From positions 124,001 through 188,000 of the forward strand of contig NZ_JABWTK010000005.1 of assembly GCF_020071995.1 (NCBI RefSeq): a stretch of 64,000 bases of DNA. The letters run 5' to 3'. The notes beneath the pieces are model-generated. The model made no database searches. It was given only the letters and a program-made list of their open reading frames with translations, and was not told the DNA's origin. Positions 31,763 through 40,750 of the stretch are shown here, one piece after another. A program made the position numbers and the translations under genes. Within the stretch, counting starts at the first letter, position 1. Each line of letters starts with the position of its first letter. The DNA is from Planococcus chinensis. Its GTDB lineage: Bacteria > Bacillota > Bacilli > Bacillales_A > Planococcaceae.

Positions 31763-32586
31763 AGAACATCAAAAGAGTTTTTATCTACGTGTTTCTAAGC
31801 CTTGCAGCCATTGTGTCCATTTTCCCGTTTTTATGGATGCTCGTCAGCATCACCAATAAATCATCGGATGTGACAAAAGGCCGTTTGCTTCCAGGCACCC
31901 ATTTGATCAAAAACATGACTACACTGTTTGAATCGGTGGACATGGTTCCGGCCTTGGTCAACTCGACAATTATCGCGGTCATCACGACCGTATTGACGCT
32001 ATTGCTGGCATCGCTTGCCGGCTATGGTTTTGAAATCCACCGCAGCAGAGGGAAAGACATCATCTTTAACATCCTGTTGTTGTCGATGATGATTCCGTTT
32101 GCGGCGATCATGGTTCCCTTGTACCGCATGTTCGGCAGCATCAGCGACACGGCGCCGCTTTTCGGAATCGACTCACTCGGCGCGGTCATTTTGCCGACAG
32201 CGACTACGGCGTTCTTCATCTTTTTCTTCCGCCAAAACACGAAAATGTTTCCGAAAGATTTGGTGGAAGCGGGAAGAATTGATGGCTTGAGCGAAATCGG
32301 CGTCTTCTTCCGGATTTACATGCCGACGATGAAAACGACGTATGCCGCAGCAGCGATCATCACGTTCATGAACAGCTGGAACAACTACTTATGGCCTTTG
32401 GTCATCTTGCAATCACCGGAAAAACGGACCATTCCATTGCTGATTTCCAATTTGGGTTCGAGCTACTCGCCTGACTACGGCGTCATCATGTCGGCGATTG
32501 TCATCGCGACATTGCCGACAGCGCTTGTATTCTTCCTGATGCAGAAACACTTTGTAGCCGGCATGATGGGATCGGTTAAGGGTTAA
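31759..32586 (+). CDS. Sugar ABC transporter permease (MalG/UgpE type)
   Basis: A 275-aa permease with six membrane helices. The EAA motif is VEAGRIDGLSEIGVFFRIYM (about residues 170-190), and the C terminus is short, as usual for MalG-like subunits. It overlaps the MalF-type gene by 4 bases. No ATPase gene follows; the MsmX-type ATPase at 39530-40627, transcribed toward this operon, is the obvious candidate to energise the importer. A terminator follows the stop, so the glycosidase genes have a separate start of transcription or depend on read-through. Confidence 0.92.
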   Translation: MKNIKRVFIYVFLSLAAIVSIFPFLWMLVSITNKSSDVTKGRLLPGTHLIKNMTTLFESVDMVPALVNSTIIAVITTVLTLLLASLAGYGFEIHRSRGKDIIFNILLLSMMIPFAAIMVPLYRMFGSISDTAPLFGIDSLGAVILPTATTAFFIFFFRQNTKMFPKDLVEAGRIDGLSEIGVFFRIYMPTMKTTYAAAAIITFMNSWNNYLWPLVILQSPEKRTIPLLISNLGSSYSPDYGVIMSAIVIATLPTALVFFLMQKHFVAGMMGSVKG

Positions 32587-32589
32587 ATG

Positions 32590-32630
32590 AAATAGCTGCA
32601 CTTGCCTCAGGCGGGCGCAGCTATTTTGAT
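32590..32630 (+). terminator. Terminator after the permease genes
   Basis: A perfect 10-bp stem AAATAGCTGC / GCAGCTATTT with a GC-rich loop and TTTTG after it. Confidence 0.75.
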
Positions 32631-32730
32631 ACATATTGAATAACACGAAAAACACAGTGATTTTAGTAAGCGAATAAATTAAGGAAACCAGGAAGTCCGC
32701 TTGATCTGTTTTATTACGAGGAGGTATAGT

Positions 32731-34941
32731 ATGCCGATTTTATACAATGGCTCCACACGGGAGTTTCACCTGCAAACCGAGAAAACGAGCTATATTTTTA
32801 GCGTGATGGAAAACGGCCAGTTGGGCCAGCTTTACTACGGAAAGAAATTGCGCCACCGGGAATCGTTCGAGCGTTTGTTCCATGTGGAAGCGACGCCGAA
32901 TACTGCCTGCACGACAGAAGGAGATTTGGTTTTTTCGCTGGATCTCGTCAAACAGGAGTATCCGGCATACGGAACGACAGATTTCCGGGAGCCCGCTTAT
33001 CAAGTACTGCAAGAAGGCGGCAGCCGCATCACCGATTTTGTCTACCAGGACCACCGGATTTTCGGAGGCAAAGAAAAGCTGGAAGGCTTGCCGGCCACTT
33101 ATGCGGAAAACGACGGGGAAGCGACGACCTTGGAAATTACGTTATACGATCAAGAAATCGACGTAGAAGTCCGGCTGTCGTACACCGTTTTTGAAGAACT
33201 GGATGCCATTTCCCGCTCGGCCCGTTTTATCAATTACGGCGAGGCGGATGTCAACTTGACGCGGGCGCTGAGCGTCAGCATCGATTTGCCGGATGCCAAT
33301 TTTGAGATGGTGCAGCTGTCGGGGGCATGGGCACGGGAGCGGCATATCAAAAACCGCCGGCTGGTGCCGGGGCTTCAAAGCATCGCGAGCACACGGGGGA
33401 CGAGCAGTGCCCAGCAAAATCCGTTTCTGGCATTAAAGCGGCCGGAAACGACGGAGCACCAAGGCGAAGTCTACGGCGCAAGCCTAGTCTACAGCGGCAA
33501 TTTCCTGGCGCAGGTCGAAGTGGACCACTACGACACGGCGCGTTTGATGATCGGCATCAATCCGTTCGATTTCAATTGGCTCCTGAAAAACGGGGAGTCG
33601 TTCCAGACGCCGGAAGCGGTGCTCGTGTATTCGGACGCGGGCTTGAACGGCATGAGCCAGACTTACCACCGGCTGTACCGCACTCGTTTGGCACGCGGGA
33701 AATGGCGCGACCGGGAACGTCCGGTGCTGATCAACAACTGGGAAGCGACGTATTTCGATTTTAATGAACAGAAAATATTTGAACTCGCGCAGTCTTCGAA
33801 AGAGCTCGGTGTGGAATTGTTCGTCCTGGACGACGGCTGGTTCGGCAAACGCGATGCCGACACGAGTTCGCTCGGCGACTGGTTCGAAGACAAGCGCAAA
33901 TTGCCGAACGGCATCACGCAATTGGCAAAAGCCATCACAGGCCTCGGGATGGAATTCGGCTTGTGGTTTGAGCCGGAAATGGTGTCAAAAGCGAGCGACT
34001 TGTACAACGCGCATCCGGACTGGGTAATCCACGTGCCGAACCGCCGGATGTCGCATGGCAGAAACCAGCTGGTGTTGGATTTCTCCCGCCAGGAAGTTGT
34101 CGACTACATCTATGGTTTGATGGCGAAGGTCCTGCGGGATGCACCGATTTCCTACGTGAAATGGGACATGAACCGCTACATGACGGAAGTCGGGTCGCTT
34201 GGACATCCGGCAGACCGGCAGCGGGAAGTGGCGCACCGCTACATCCTGGGTGTGTACTCGCTGTACGAGCGGTTGACTTCGGAATTTCCGCATGTCTTGT
34301 TCGAATCCTGTGCAGGAGGCGGCAGCCGCTTTGATCCGGGCTTGCTGCATTATGCACCGCAAGGATGGACGAGCGACGATACCGATGCCGTGGAACGGTT
34401 GAAGATCCAATATGGCACGTCGCTCGTGTACCCCGTTTCGTCGATGGGGGCGCATGTCTCTGCCGTGCCGAACCACCAAGTGGGCCGTGTGACAAGTTTG
34501 GAAACGCGCGCAAACGTTGCGTATTTTGGCGCTTTCGGCTACGAACTGGATGTAACGATGATGACAGATGAGGAAAAAGAACAAGTGAAAGAGCAGATCA
34601 GGTTCTACAAAGAAAACCGGTCGCTGATCCAGCAAGGGCAGTTTTACCGGATTGAAAACCCGTTTGCAGAAGACGGCAACCGCACAAGCTGGCTGGTGGT
34701 GTCAGATGACCAAAGCGAAGCACTGCTTGGCTATTACCAGGTCCTGTCGACCCCGAACCCGGGGCTTTCCCGCGTGTTCTTTAAAGGGCTGAACCCTGAG
34801 TTCGAGTATACGATCGAAGGGCTCGATGCGACATTTTACGGGGACGAATTGATGGGAGCCGGCTTGCAGCTGAACCGCTACCGCCTGAATGAACATCCGG
34901 CTGATTTTTCTTCAGTCGTCTACAAAGTTAAGCGAGTATAA
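32731..34941 (+). CDS. Alpha-galactosidase, glycoside hydrolase family 36
   Basis: A 736-aa retaining alpha-galactosidase. A beta-sandwich N-domain (about 1-330) precedes the catalytic barrel. The nucleophile is Asp479 in YVKWDMNRYM and the acid/base is Asp549 in GWTSDDTDA; the equivalent pair in the Geobacillus stearothermophilus enzyme is Asp478/Asp548, so this is a close homologue in register. The SCAGGGSRFDPGLL motif is also present. There is no signal peptide, so it works in the cytoplasm on melibiose, raffinose or other alpha-galactosides brought in by the ABC importer, releasing galactose. GAGGAGG precedes the ATG at 32731; an upstream TTG has no RBS. Confidence 0.95.
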   Translation: MPILYNGSTREFHLQTEKTSYIFSVMENGQLGQLYYGKKLRHRESFERLFHVEATPNTACTTEGDLVFSLDLVKQEYPAYGTTDFREPAYQVLQEGGSRITDFVYQDHRIFGGKEKLEGLPATYAENDGEATTLEITLYDQEIDVEVRLSYTVFEELDAISRSARFINYGEADVNLTRALSVSIDLPDANFEMVQLSGAWARERHIKNRRLVPGLQSIASTRGTSSAQQNPFLALKRPETTEHQGEVYGASLVYSGNFLAQVEVDHYDTARLMIGINPFDFNWLLKNGESFQTPEAVLVYSDAGLNGMSQTYHRLYRTRLARGKWRDRERPVLINNWEATYFDFNEQKIFELAQSSKELGVELFVLDDGWFGKRDADTSSLGDWFEDKRKLPNGITQLAKAITGLGMEFGLWFEPEMVSKASDLYNAHPDWVIHVPNRRMSHGRNQLVLDFSRQEVVDYIYGLMAKVLRDAPISYVKWDMNRYMTEVGSLGHPADRQREVAHRYILGVYSLYERLTSEFPHVLFESCAGGGSRFDPGLLHYAPQGWTSDDTDAVERLKIQYGTSLVYPVSSMGAHVSAVPNHQVGRVTSLETRANVAYFGAFGYELDVTMMTDEEKEQVKEQIRFYKENRSLIQQGQFYRIENPFAEDGNRTSWLVVSDDQSEALLGYYQVLSTPNPGLSRVFFKGLNPEFEYTIEGLDATFYGDELMGAGLQLNRYRLNEHPADFSSVVYKVKRV

Positions 34942-35009
34942 CCGGAACCGGGTTTGCGCAAGATCCATGACGGCAAACCTGCATTCCGGCATACATAGGA
35001 GGCGTCAAT

Positions 35010-36734
35010 GTGCTGACTGTTAAAAACGAATCGTTTTATTTCGAAGAAGAGCCTTTCCAGATCTTATCGGGGGGCATCCATTACTTCCGGACAGTGCCGG
35101 AGCAGTGGGAAGACCGCTTGCAGAAGTTGAAGGCGCTCGGGCTGAATACCGTTGAAACGTATATTCCGTGGAACTTCCACGAACCGAAAAAAGGCGAATT
35201 CCAGTTTTCCGGAATGGCGGACATCGAACGGTTTATCGAGCTTGCCCAACGAGTAGGGCTTTACGTGATCCTGCGTCCGGCACCGTATATTTGCGCAGAG
35301 TGGGAAATGGGGGGCTTGCCGTCCTGGCTCCTGAAAGACAAAGGGCTCGTCATGCGAAGCAGCGACCCGTCTTTCCTGAAGCACGTGGAAGATTATTTCG
35401 CCGTCCTGTTGCCGAAATTCAAGCGGCACCTGTACCAAACCGGCGGTCCGGTCATTGCCATGCAGATTGAAAATGAATACGGCGCCTACGGCAATGATTT
35501 GGCTTACTTGGATTTCTACAAAGACCAGTACGAAAAACACGGGCTCGATACATTCCTGTTCACGTCAGACGGCCCGGATTTCATCACGCAAGGGTCGCTT
35601 CCGGATGTCACGACCACACTGAACTTCGGTTCCCGGGTGGATGAATCGTTCGACGCGCTCGAAGCCTTCAAACCGGGTTCGCCGAAGATGGTGGCCGAGT
35701 TCTGGATCGGCTGGTTTGATTATTGGTCAGGCGAGCACACGGTGCGAAGCGGCGACGATGTCGCGGCCGTCTTTAAGGAAATCATGGACAAGAACATTTC
35801 GGTCAATTTCTATATGTTCCACGGCGGCACGAACTTTGGCTTCATGAACGGCGCGAACCATTACGACATCTACTACCCGACCATCACGAGCTACGATTAC
35901 GACAGCTTGCTGACCGAAGGCGGCGCGATTACCGAAAAATACACAGCCGTCAAAAGGGTGCTGAGCACATATACCGAAGTGCCGGCGGATTTTGAAGAGA
36001 CACCGACGACAACGGAATACGGAACTGTGAACGTAACGGAAAGCGTCAGTTTGTTTGACGTCTTGGAAAGTATCAGCGAAAAAGTCGAGCACATTGTGCC
36101 GCTCCCGATGGAAGACATTGGCCAGGCTTACGGCTATACGCTGTACCGCACGACCGTCAACCGCCAAGGCGAGCTGAAAATGAATTCAGGCAATATCCGC
36201 GACCGTGGTTTCATTTACATCAACGGCCGCTACGCCGCAACGACGTACATCAATGACGAAGACAAAGCGCTTGTCCTGGATTTCCCGGAACGAGTCAACA
36301 CGCTGGAGATCCTGGTGGAGAATATGGGGCGCGCCAATTACGGTGAGCATTTGACCGACCAAAAAGGTCTGCTCAAAAACCTGTGGCTCGGCGAACAGTA
36401 TTTCTTTAACTGGGAAATGTTCAAGATTGAAATGGACCGCTTGCCGCTTGATTACCAGATCGGCAATGAAGAGCGATTCCCGAAATTTTTCCGCGGCACG
36501 TTCGATGCAGCGAAAGGGCTCGATGCGTATGTCGACACGCAAGGCTTCACGAAAGGCAATGTCTTCATCAACGGCTTCAACCTCGGCCGCTACTGGAACA
36601 CAGCCGGGCCGCAGCAGCGCCTGTATGTGCCAGGACCACTGCTGAAAAAAGAAAACAACGAAGTGGTCGTGCTGGAACTTGAAAACACCACGACCGACCA
36701 AATCCAATTGCTGGACCAGCCAAAGCTCGGATGA
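35010..36734 (+). CDS. Beta-galactosidase, glycoside hydrolase family 35
   Basis: A 574-aa GH35 enzyme. The catalytic barrel occupies about 1-320 with GGIHYFRTVPEQWEDRLQKL near the start, the acid/base Glu156 in GGPVIAMQIENEYGAYG and the nucleophile Glu230 in MVAEFWIGWF; two jelly-roll domains follow. It lacks a signal peptide, so it hydrolyses terminal beta-galactosyl bonds inside the cell. The start is a GTG with AGGAGG seven bases upstream. It lies between the alpha-galactosidase and GH42 genes with short gaps on either side, and is likely part of one glycosidase operon. Confidence 0.94.
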   Translation: MLTVKNESFYFEEEPFQILSGGIHYFRTVPEQWEDRLQKLKALGLNTVETYIPWNFHEPKKGEFQFSGMADIERFIELAQRVGLYVILRPAPYICAEWEMGGLPSWLLKDKGLVMRSSDPSFLKHVEDYFAVLLPKFKRHLYQTGGPVIAMQIENEYGAYGNDLAYLDFYKDQYEKHGLDTFLFTSDGPDFITQGSLPDVTTTLNFGSRVDESFDALEAFKPGSPKMVAEFWIGWFDYWSGEHTVRSGDDVAAVFKEIMDKNISVNFYMFHGGTNFGFMNGANHYDIYYPTITSYDYDSLLTEGGAITEKYTAVKRVLSTYTEVPADFEETPTTTEYGTVNVTESVSLFDVLESISEKVEHIVPLPMEDIGQAYGYTLYRTTVNRQGELKMNSGNIRDRGFIYINGRYAATTYINDEDKALVLDFPERVNTLEILVENMGRANYGEHLTDQKGLLKNLWLGEQYFFNWEMFKIEMDRLPLDYQIGNEERFPKFFRGTFDAAKGLDAYVDTQGFTKGNVFINGFNLGRYWNTAGPQQRLYVPGPLLKKENNEVVVLELENTTTDQIQLLDQPKLG

Positions 36735-36764
36735 CCGGGCATGAGATAGAAGGGATGGAATCAC

Positions 36765-38795
36765 ATGATTAACGAGAAATTGCCGAAAATTTGGCACGGC
36801 GGGGACTACAACCCGGAACAATGGGATTCGCAGGAAATTTGGGACGAAGACGTGCGCATGTTCAAACTGGCGGGAATTGACGTAGCGACTTTGAACGTTT
36901 TTTCGTGGGCGCTGAACCAGCCGGATGAAGAGACCTATAATTTTGACTGGCTTGATGAGAAAATCAACCGCCTTTACGAAAACGGCATTTACACGTGCCT
37001 CGCGACAAGCACGGCAGCGCATCCGGCATGGATGGCGAAAAAATACCCGGATGTCCTCCGCGTTGATTTCTACGGCAGAAAACGGAAATTTGGCAGCCGC
37101 CACAATTCCTGCCCGAACAGCCCGACGTACCGCGAATACTCCGAGAAAATCGCCGAGAAACTGGCGGAGCGCTACAAAGACCATCCGGCAGTCCTGATCT
37201 GGCACGTGGCCAACGAGTACGGTGGCTACTGCTATTGCGACAATTGCCAAACCGCTTTCCAAAACTGGCTGAGCGACAAATACGGCACGCTGGAAAAGCT
37301 GAACAAAGCATGGAACACCGGATTCTGGGGCCACACGTTCTACGAATGGGACGAAATCGTGCCGCCGAACATGCTGAGCGAAGAACGCGAAAACAATGAG
37401 TCTGATTTCCAGGGCATTTCGCTCGATTACCGCCGCTTCCAGTCGGACAGCCTGTTGGACTGCTACAAACTGGAGTACAACGCCATCCGGAAACACACGC
37501 CGAATACGCCGATCACCACCAACTTGATGGGCACATACCCGATGCTCGATTACTTCAAATGGGCAAAAGAAATGGACGTCGTGTCGTGGGACAACTACCC
37601 GGCCATCGATACGCCGTTCAGCTACACGGCGATGACGCACGATTTGATGCGCGGATTGAAGAGCGGGCAGCCATTCATGCTGATGGAGCAGACGCCGAGC
37701 CAGCAAAACTGGCAGCCGTACAACTCCTTGAAGCGTCCCGGCGTCATGCGCTTATGGAGCTATCAGGCAATCGGCCGCGGGGCAGACACCATCCTGTATT
37801 TCCAATTGCGGCGTTCTGTCGGCGCCTGCGAGAAGTACCACGGTGCGGTCATTGAACACGTCGGCCATGAAAACACGCGGGTATTCAATGAAGTGGCGCA
37901 AATCGGGAAAGAGTTCAACCAGTTAGGGGATACGCTGCTTGATGCACGCGTCAACGCCAAAGTCGCCATCGTCTTTGACTGGGAAAACCGATGGGCAGTG
38001 GAGCTGTCTAGCGGACCGTCCGTATCGCTCGACTATGTCAACGAAGTCCATAAATACTACGACGCGCTTTATAAATTGAACGTCCAAGTCGACATGATCG
38101 GCGTCGAAGAAGACTTGAGCCAATACGATGTCGTCATTGCACCGGTTCTGTACATGGTGAAAGAAGGCTACACAGCGAAAGTTGAAAGCTTCGTCGAAAA
38201 CGGCGGTACGTTCCTGACTACGTTCTTCAGCGGCATCGTCAATGAAACCGACATCGTGACGCTCGGCGGATACCCGGGCGAATTGCGCAACGTCCTCGGC
38301 ATTTGGGCAGAGGAAATCGATGCGCTTCATCCGGACGAAACGAATCAAATCGTTTTGAAAGATACCCGCGGCCAGATGAACGGCAGCTATTCATGCAACC
38401 TCTTGTTTGACCTGATTCACACAGAAGGCGCTGAAGCCGTTGCTGAATACGGCTCCGACTTCTACAAAGGGATGCCGGTCCTGACCGTCAACCAGTTTGG
38501 AAAAGGGAAAGCTTGGTACGTGGCGTCAAGCCCGGATGCCGACTTCCTGGTCGACTTCCTGCAGACCGTGTGCGAAGAAGCCGGCGTCGAACCGCTGCTT
38601 GCCGTACCGGAAGGCGTGGAAACAACGGAACGTGTGAAAGACGGGCAGACCTACCTGTTCGTGCTGAACCACAACAACGAAGAAGCAGCGATCGAGCTAG
38701 GGGATAGCGCGTACAAGGAATTGCTGTCCAATGAGCAAGTGAGCGGAACGGTTGGGTTGGAACCAAAAGGCGTCTTGATTTTAGCGAAGGCGTAA
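36765..38795 (+). CDS. Beta-galactosidase, glycoside hydrolase family 42
   Basis: A 676-aa GH42 enzyme. The acid/base is Glu151 in WHVANEYGG and the nucleophile is Glu308 in MLMEQTPSQQNW. Cysteines in HNSCPNSP and YCYCDNCQ form the zinc-binding cluster seen in many GH42 enzymes. After the barrel (about 1-395) come the trimer-forming alpha/beta domain and a C-terminal beta domain. There is no signal peptide. It starts 30 bases after GH35 and ends at a strong terminator. Having GH35 and GH42 side by side suggests different linkages or chain lengths of beta-galactosides, for example lactose and galacto-oligosaccharides. Confidence 0.95.
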   Translation: MINEKLPKIWHGGDYNPEQWDSQEIWDEDVRMFKLAGIDVATLNVFSWALNQPDEETYNFDWLDEKINRLYENGIYTCLATSTAAHPAWMAKKYPDVLRVDFYGRKRKFGSRHNSCPNSPTYREYSEKIAEKLAERYKDHPAVLIWHVANEYGGYCYCDNCQTAFQNWLSDKYGTLEKLNKAWNTGFWGHTFYEWDEIVPPNMLSEERENNESDFQGISLDYRRFQSDSLLDCYKLEYNAIRKHTPNTPITTNLMGTYPMLDYFKWAKEMDVVSWDNYPAIDTPFSYTAMTHDLMRGLKSGQPFMLMEQTPSQQNWQPYNSLKRPGVMRLWSYQAIGRGADTILYFQLRRSVGACEKYHGAVIEHVGHENTRVFNEVAQIGKEFNQLGDTLLDARVNAKVAIVFDWENRWAVELSSGPSVSLDYVNEVHKYYDALYKLNVQVDMIGVEEDLSQYDVVIAPVLYMVKEGYTAKVESFVENGGTFLTTFFSGIVNETDIVTLGGYPGELRNVLGIWAEEIDALHPDETNQIVLKDTRGQMNGSYSCNLLFDLIHTEGAEAVAEYGSDFYKGMPVLTVNQFGKGKAWYVASSPDADFLVDFLQTVCEEAGVEPLLAVPEGVETTERVKDGQTYLFVLNHNNEEAAIELGDSAYKELLSNEQVSGTVGLEPKGVLILAKA

Positions 38796-38819
38796 ACTGT
38801 TAATAAGCAGAACAAATTT

Positions 38820-38876
38820 AAAGGCAGTCCTGAAAAGTCGGTGTTAGCGGCTTTTGGGACTGCCTTTTTCTATTTT
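38820..38876 (+). terminator. Terminator of the glycosidase operon
   Basis: An 11-bp stem AAAGGCAGTCC / GGACTGCCTTT, extended inward by GAAAAG / CTTTT, and a T-rich tail. Confidence 0.88.
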
Positions 38877-38960
38877 TTGTATTTGGGATGACCGCTCGGA
38901 CGCTTGGGGCATAGCTTTCGCAAGAAGCCAGGGAAAGCAGCTGTCTTCTCCGGATCCTTC

Positions 38961-39060
38961 GTTTCAGCCGGACGCGTTCCGCGGGCTCGCGCCGAAATCC
39001 ACTCGGAACTAACGTCCCGAGTGGATTTCGGCCCTTCGCTGTCCCGCAGGAGTCGCCGGC
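38961..39060 (-). repeat. GC-rich hairpin repeat A (in the 734-base gene-free region 38796-39529)
   Basis: Read on the minus strand it starts with CCTGCGGGACAGCGA and ends with GCGCGAGCCCGCGGAACGCG, flanks shared with repeat B at 39301-39417. Its centre is a perfect 16-bp inverted repeat GCCGAAATCCACTCGG / CCGAGTGGATTTCGGC (38991-39032) with a 10-base loop. It is a dispersed, non-coding element of the kind common in Bacillales; nothing here codes for protein. Confidence 0.7.
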
Positions 39061-39174
39061 TTTCACTCCGGATCCTCAGCGTGGAGGCTACCCAGAGGTG
39101 TCACTTTTCCTCTTGAGTTGTCTGTTTAAGCTTCAATCTGATTAACATTCACTATCGAATCAAGGATAGACACC

Positions 39175-39218
39175 CCAACCGGACCGGCCACGGAAAGCGA
39201 AGTGGCCGGTCCGGTTGG
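39175..39218. terminator. Perfect 17-bp hairpin, terminator-like
   Basis: Arms CCAACCGGACCGGCCAC (39175-39191) and its exact complement (39202-39218) enclose a 10-base loop. T tracts are short on both strands, so it may be a terminator, a protein site or a repeat boundary. Confidence 0.6.
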
Positions 39219-39300
39219 TTTATGCATCGCTGCATCATATCTAAAATTTGTCTACAATCTATCGTAGCTTGTTTTTTTATTAACAGTTCACTGTTGATAT

Positions 39301-39417
39301 GGAGCAAACCAGCGGAGACGCCTGCGGGAAAGCGAGACGACCGAGACACCGCAGGGAGCGTAGCGAACGAGGAGGCTTGGGCGCGAGCCCGCGGCAAGCG
39401 CAGCTCGTTTGCGGAAT
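39301..39417 (+). repeat. GC-rich hairpin repeat B
   Basis: Starts GGAGCAAACCAGCGGAGACG, contains CCTGCGGGAAAGCGAGACGA and AACGAGGAGGCTTGG, and ends with GCGCGAGCCCGCGGCAAGCG and CGTTTGC. Its outer parts pair (GCAAAC/GTTTGC, CCTGCGGG/CCCGCGG). I recognise it as the widespread Bacillales intergenic repeat. It is in inverted orientation to repeat A. Confidence 0.72.
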
Positions 39418-39437
39418 ATCGGTTAAAAGTCATAGCT

Positions 39438-39455
39438 TTTTCAACGCGTTGAAAA
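39438..39455. repeat. Perfect 18-bp palindrome
   Basis: TTTTCAACGCGTTGAAAA is fully self-complementary. It is followed by TGTCATTTAAAATGAC (about 39467-39482), another near-palindrome, between repeat B and the end of the MsmX-type gene. It could be part of the dispersed repeat or a protein binding site. Confidence 0.6.
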
Positions 39456-39529
39456 GGCTGCCCCTTTGTCATTTAAAATGACTTTAGAGCAACCTCTTCA
39501 ATATAGAAGGAACTTTATATTCAACAAGC

Positions 39530-40627
39530 TTATTTAATGCGCAACTCCGTATCAATATCGAAGAAATGGGCTTTGTTCATATCAAATGCCATGTCGATCG
39601 TTTGGCCGGCTTGCACATTGAAGCGGGCGTCCACACGGGCGATGAAGTCCTGATCGTTCACTTTTGAATACAGGACGATTTCCGATCCCATCAATTCCGA
39701 CACTTCGACAAACGCAACGATCTTCGTCTGCGGCGAATGCTGCAGGAACAACGGCTCATCGTGGATATCTTCCGGGCGGATGCCGAGGATGATTTCTTTG
39801 TCGGCGTACCCTTGGTCGCGCAAAGTCTTCAGTTTTCCTTCAGGCACAAGCACTTTGATGCCTTCCATCAGGAACGAATCGCCGACGATTTTTCCGCGCA
39901 GGAAGTTCATGGACGGCGAACCGATAAAGCCGCCGACAAACATATTGTCCGGCAAGTCGTAAACTTCTTTCGGCGATCCGACTTGCTGGATAAAGCCGTC
40001 TTTCATAACCACAAGGCGTGTCGCCATCGTCATCGCTTCAGTCTGATCGTGGGTCACATAAACGGTCGTCGTCTGCAGGCGGCGGTGCAGCTTCTGGATC
40101 TCGGCACGCATCTGCACACGCAGTTTGGCATCCAAGTTGGAGAGCGGCTCATCCATCAGGAACACTTCCGCGTCTCGGACGATGGCACGGCCTAAAGCAA
40201 CACGCTGGCGCTGTCCACCCGACAAGGCTTTCGGCTTGCGGTCCAAATAGTCATCAAGGCCGAGAATGCTCGACGCATTCGCCACCCGTGATTTGATATC
40301 GTCTTTTTTCATTTTGCGCAGCTTCAAGCTGAACGCCATATTGTCGTAAACGCTCATATGCGGGTAAAGGGCATAGTTTTGGAAGACCATCGCAATGTCG
40401 CGGTCTTTCGGCGAGACGTCGTTGACGCGTCTGTCGCCGATGTACAAGTCGCCTTGTGTGATGTCTTCAAGGCCGGCAATCATCCGGAGTGTCGTTGATT
40501 TTCCGCAGCCTGAAGGGCCGACGAGAACGAGGAACTCTTTGTCGCGAATTTCCAGGTTGAAGTCCTGTACGGATACAACCCCTTTTTCGTATTCTTTTCT
40601 GATGTTCACTAAATTCAAGCCTGCCAT
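39530..40627 (-). CDS. msmX: MsmX/UgpC-type sugar ABC transporter ATPase
   Basis: A 365-aa carbohydrate-importer ATPase. It has Walker A GPSGCGKST, Q-loop VFQNYALYPHM, signature LSGGQRQRVALGRAI, Walker B VFLMDEPLSNLD and the C-terminal TOBE/regulatory domain (about 240-365). Proteins of this group serve several sugar importers in Bacillales. The permease operon here lacks its own ATPase, so this gene should power it. I chose the ATG at 40627, with GGAGGG six bases upstream. A cre-like site lies in its promoter. Its transcription runs toward the glycosidase operon, with the repeat-rich gap between them. Confidence 0.94.
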   Translation of the reverse strand: MAGLNLVNIRKEYEKGVVSVQDFNLEIRDKEFLVLVGPSGCGKSTTLRMIAGLEDITQGDLYIGDRRVNDVSPKDRDIAMVFQNYALYPHMSVYDNMAFSLKLRKMKKDDIKSRVANASSILGLDDYLDRKPKALSGGQRQRVALGRAIVRDAEVFLMDEPLSNLDAKLRVQMRAEIQKLHRRLQTTTVYVTHDQTEAMTMATRLVVMKDGFIQQVGSPKEVYDLPDNMFVGGFIGSPSMNFLRGKIVGDSFLMEGIKVLVPEGKLKTLRDQGYADKEIILGIRPEDIHDEPLFLQHSPQTKIVAFVEVSELMGSEIVLYSKVNDQDFIARVDARFNVQAGQTIDMAFDMNKAHFFDIDTELRIK

Positions 40628-40645
40628 TTGAGTCCCTCCAATGTG

Positions 40646-40677
40646 TGTAAGTGCTTTCATTAACTAGTAAAAGTATA
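40646..40677 (-). promoter_or_regulatory. -10 box and cre-like site of the MsmX-type gene
   Basis: On the minus strand a TATACT (40677-40672) stands upstream of a cre-like sequence, read on the plus strand as TGTAAGTGCTTTCA (40646-40659). It departs from the CcpA consensus at one central base (TG for CG). Position just before the RBS suggests catabolite repression of this ATPase together with the binding protein. Confidence 0.6.
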
Positions 40678-40705
40678 CCGTATAGCCGATATTCCGGTAA
40701 TGGCA

Positions 40706-40743
40706 AGGATGCACAAAGATCTGGGGAGTCTTCGTGCATCTTG
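40706..40743 (-). terminator. Hairpin after galT
   Basis: Arms AAGATGCAC and GTGCATCCTT (minus strand) pair with inner help from GAAGACT/ATCTT. It lies directly past the galT stop; the T tract is weak. Confidence 0.5.
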
Positions 40744-40750
40744 ACCAATG

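Noticed and set aside
36186..37706. 506-aa open frame on the minus strand across GH35 and GH42
   Set aside because: It spans two well-supported glycosidase genes and their gap on the other strand, with no family match or RBS; it is an antisense shadow.
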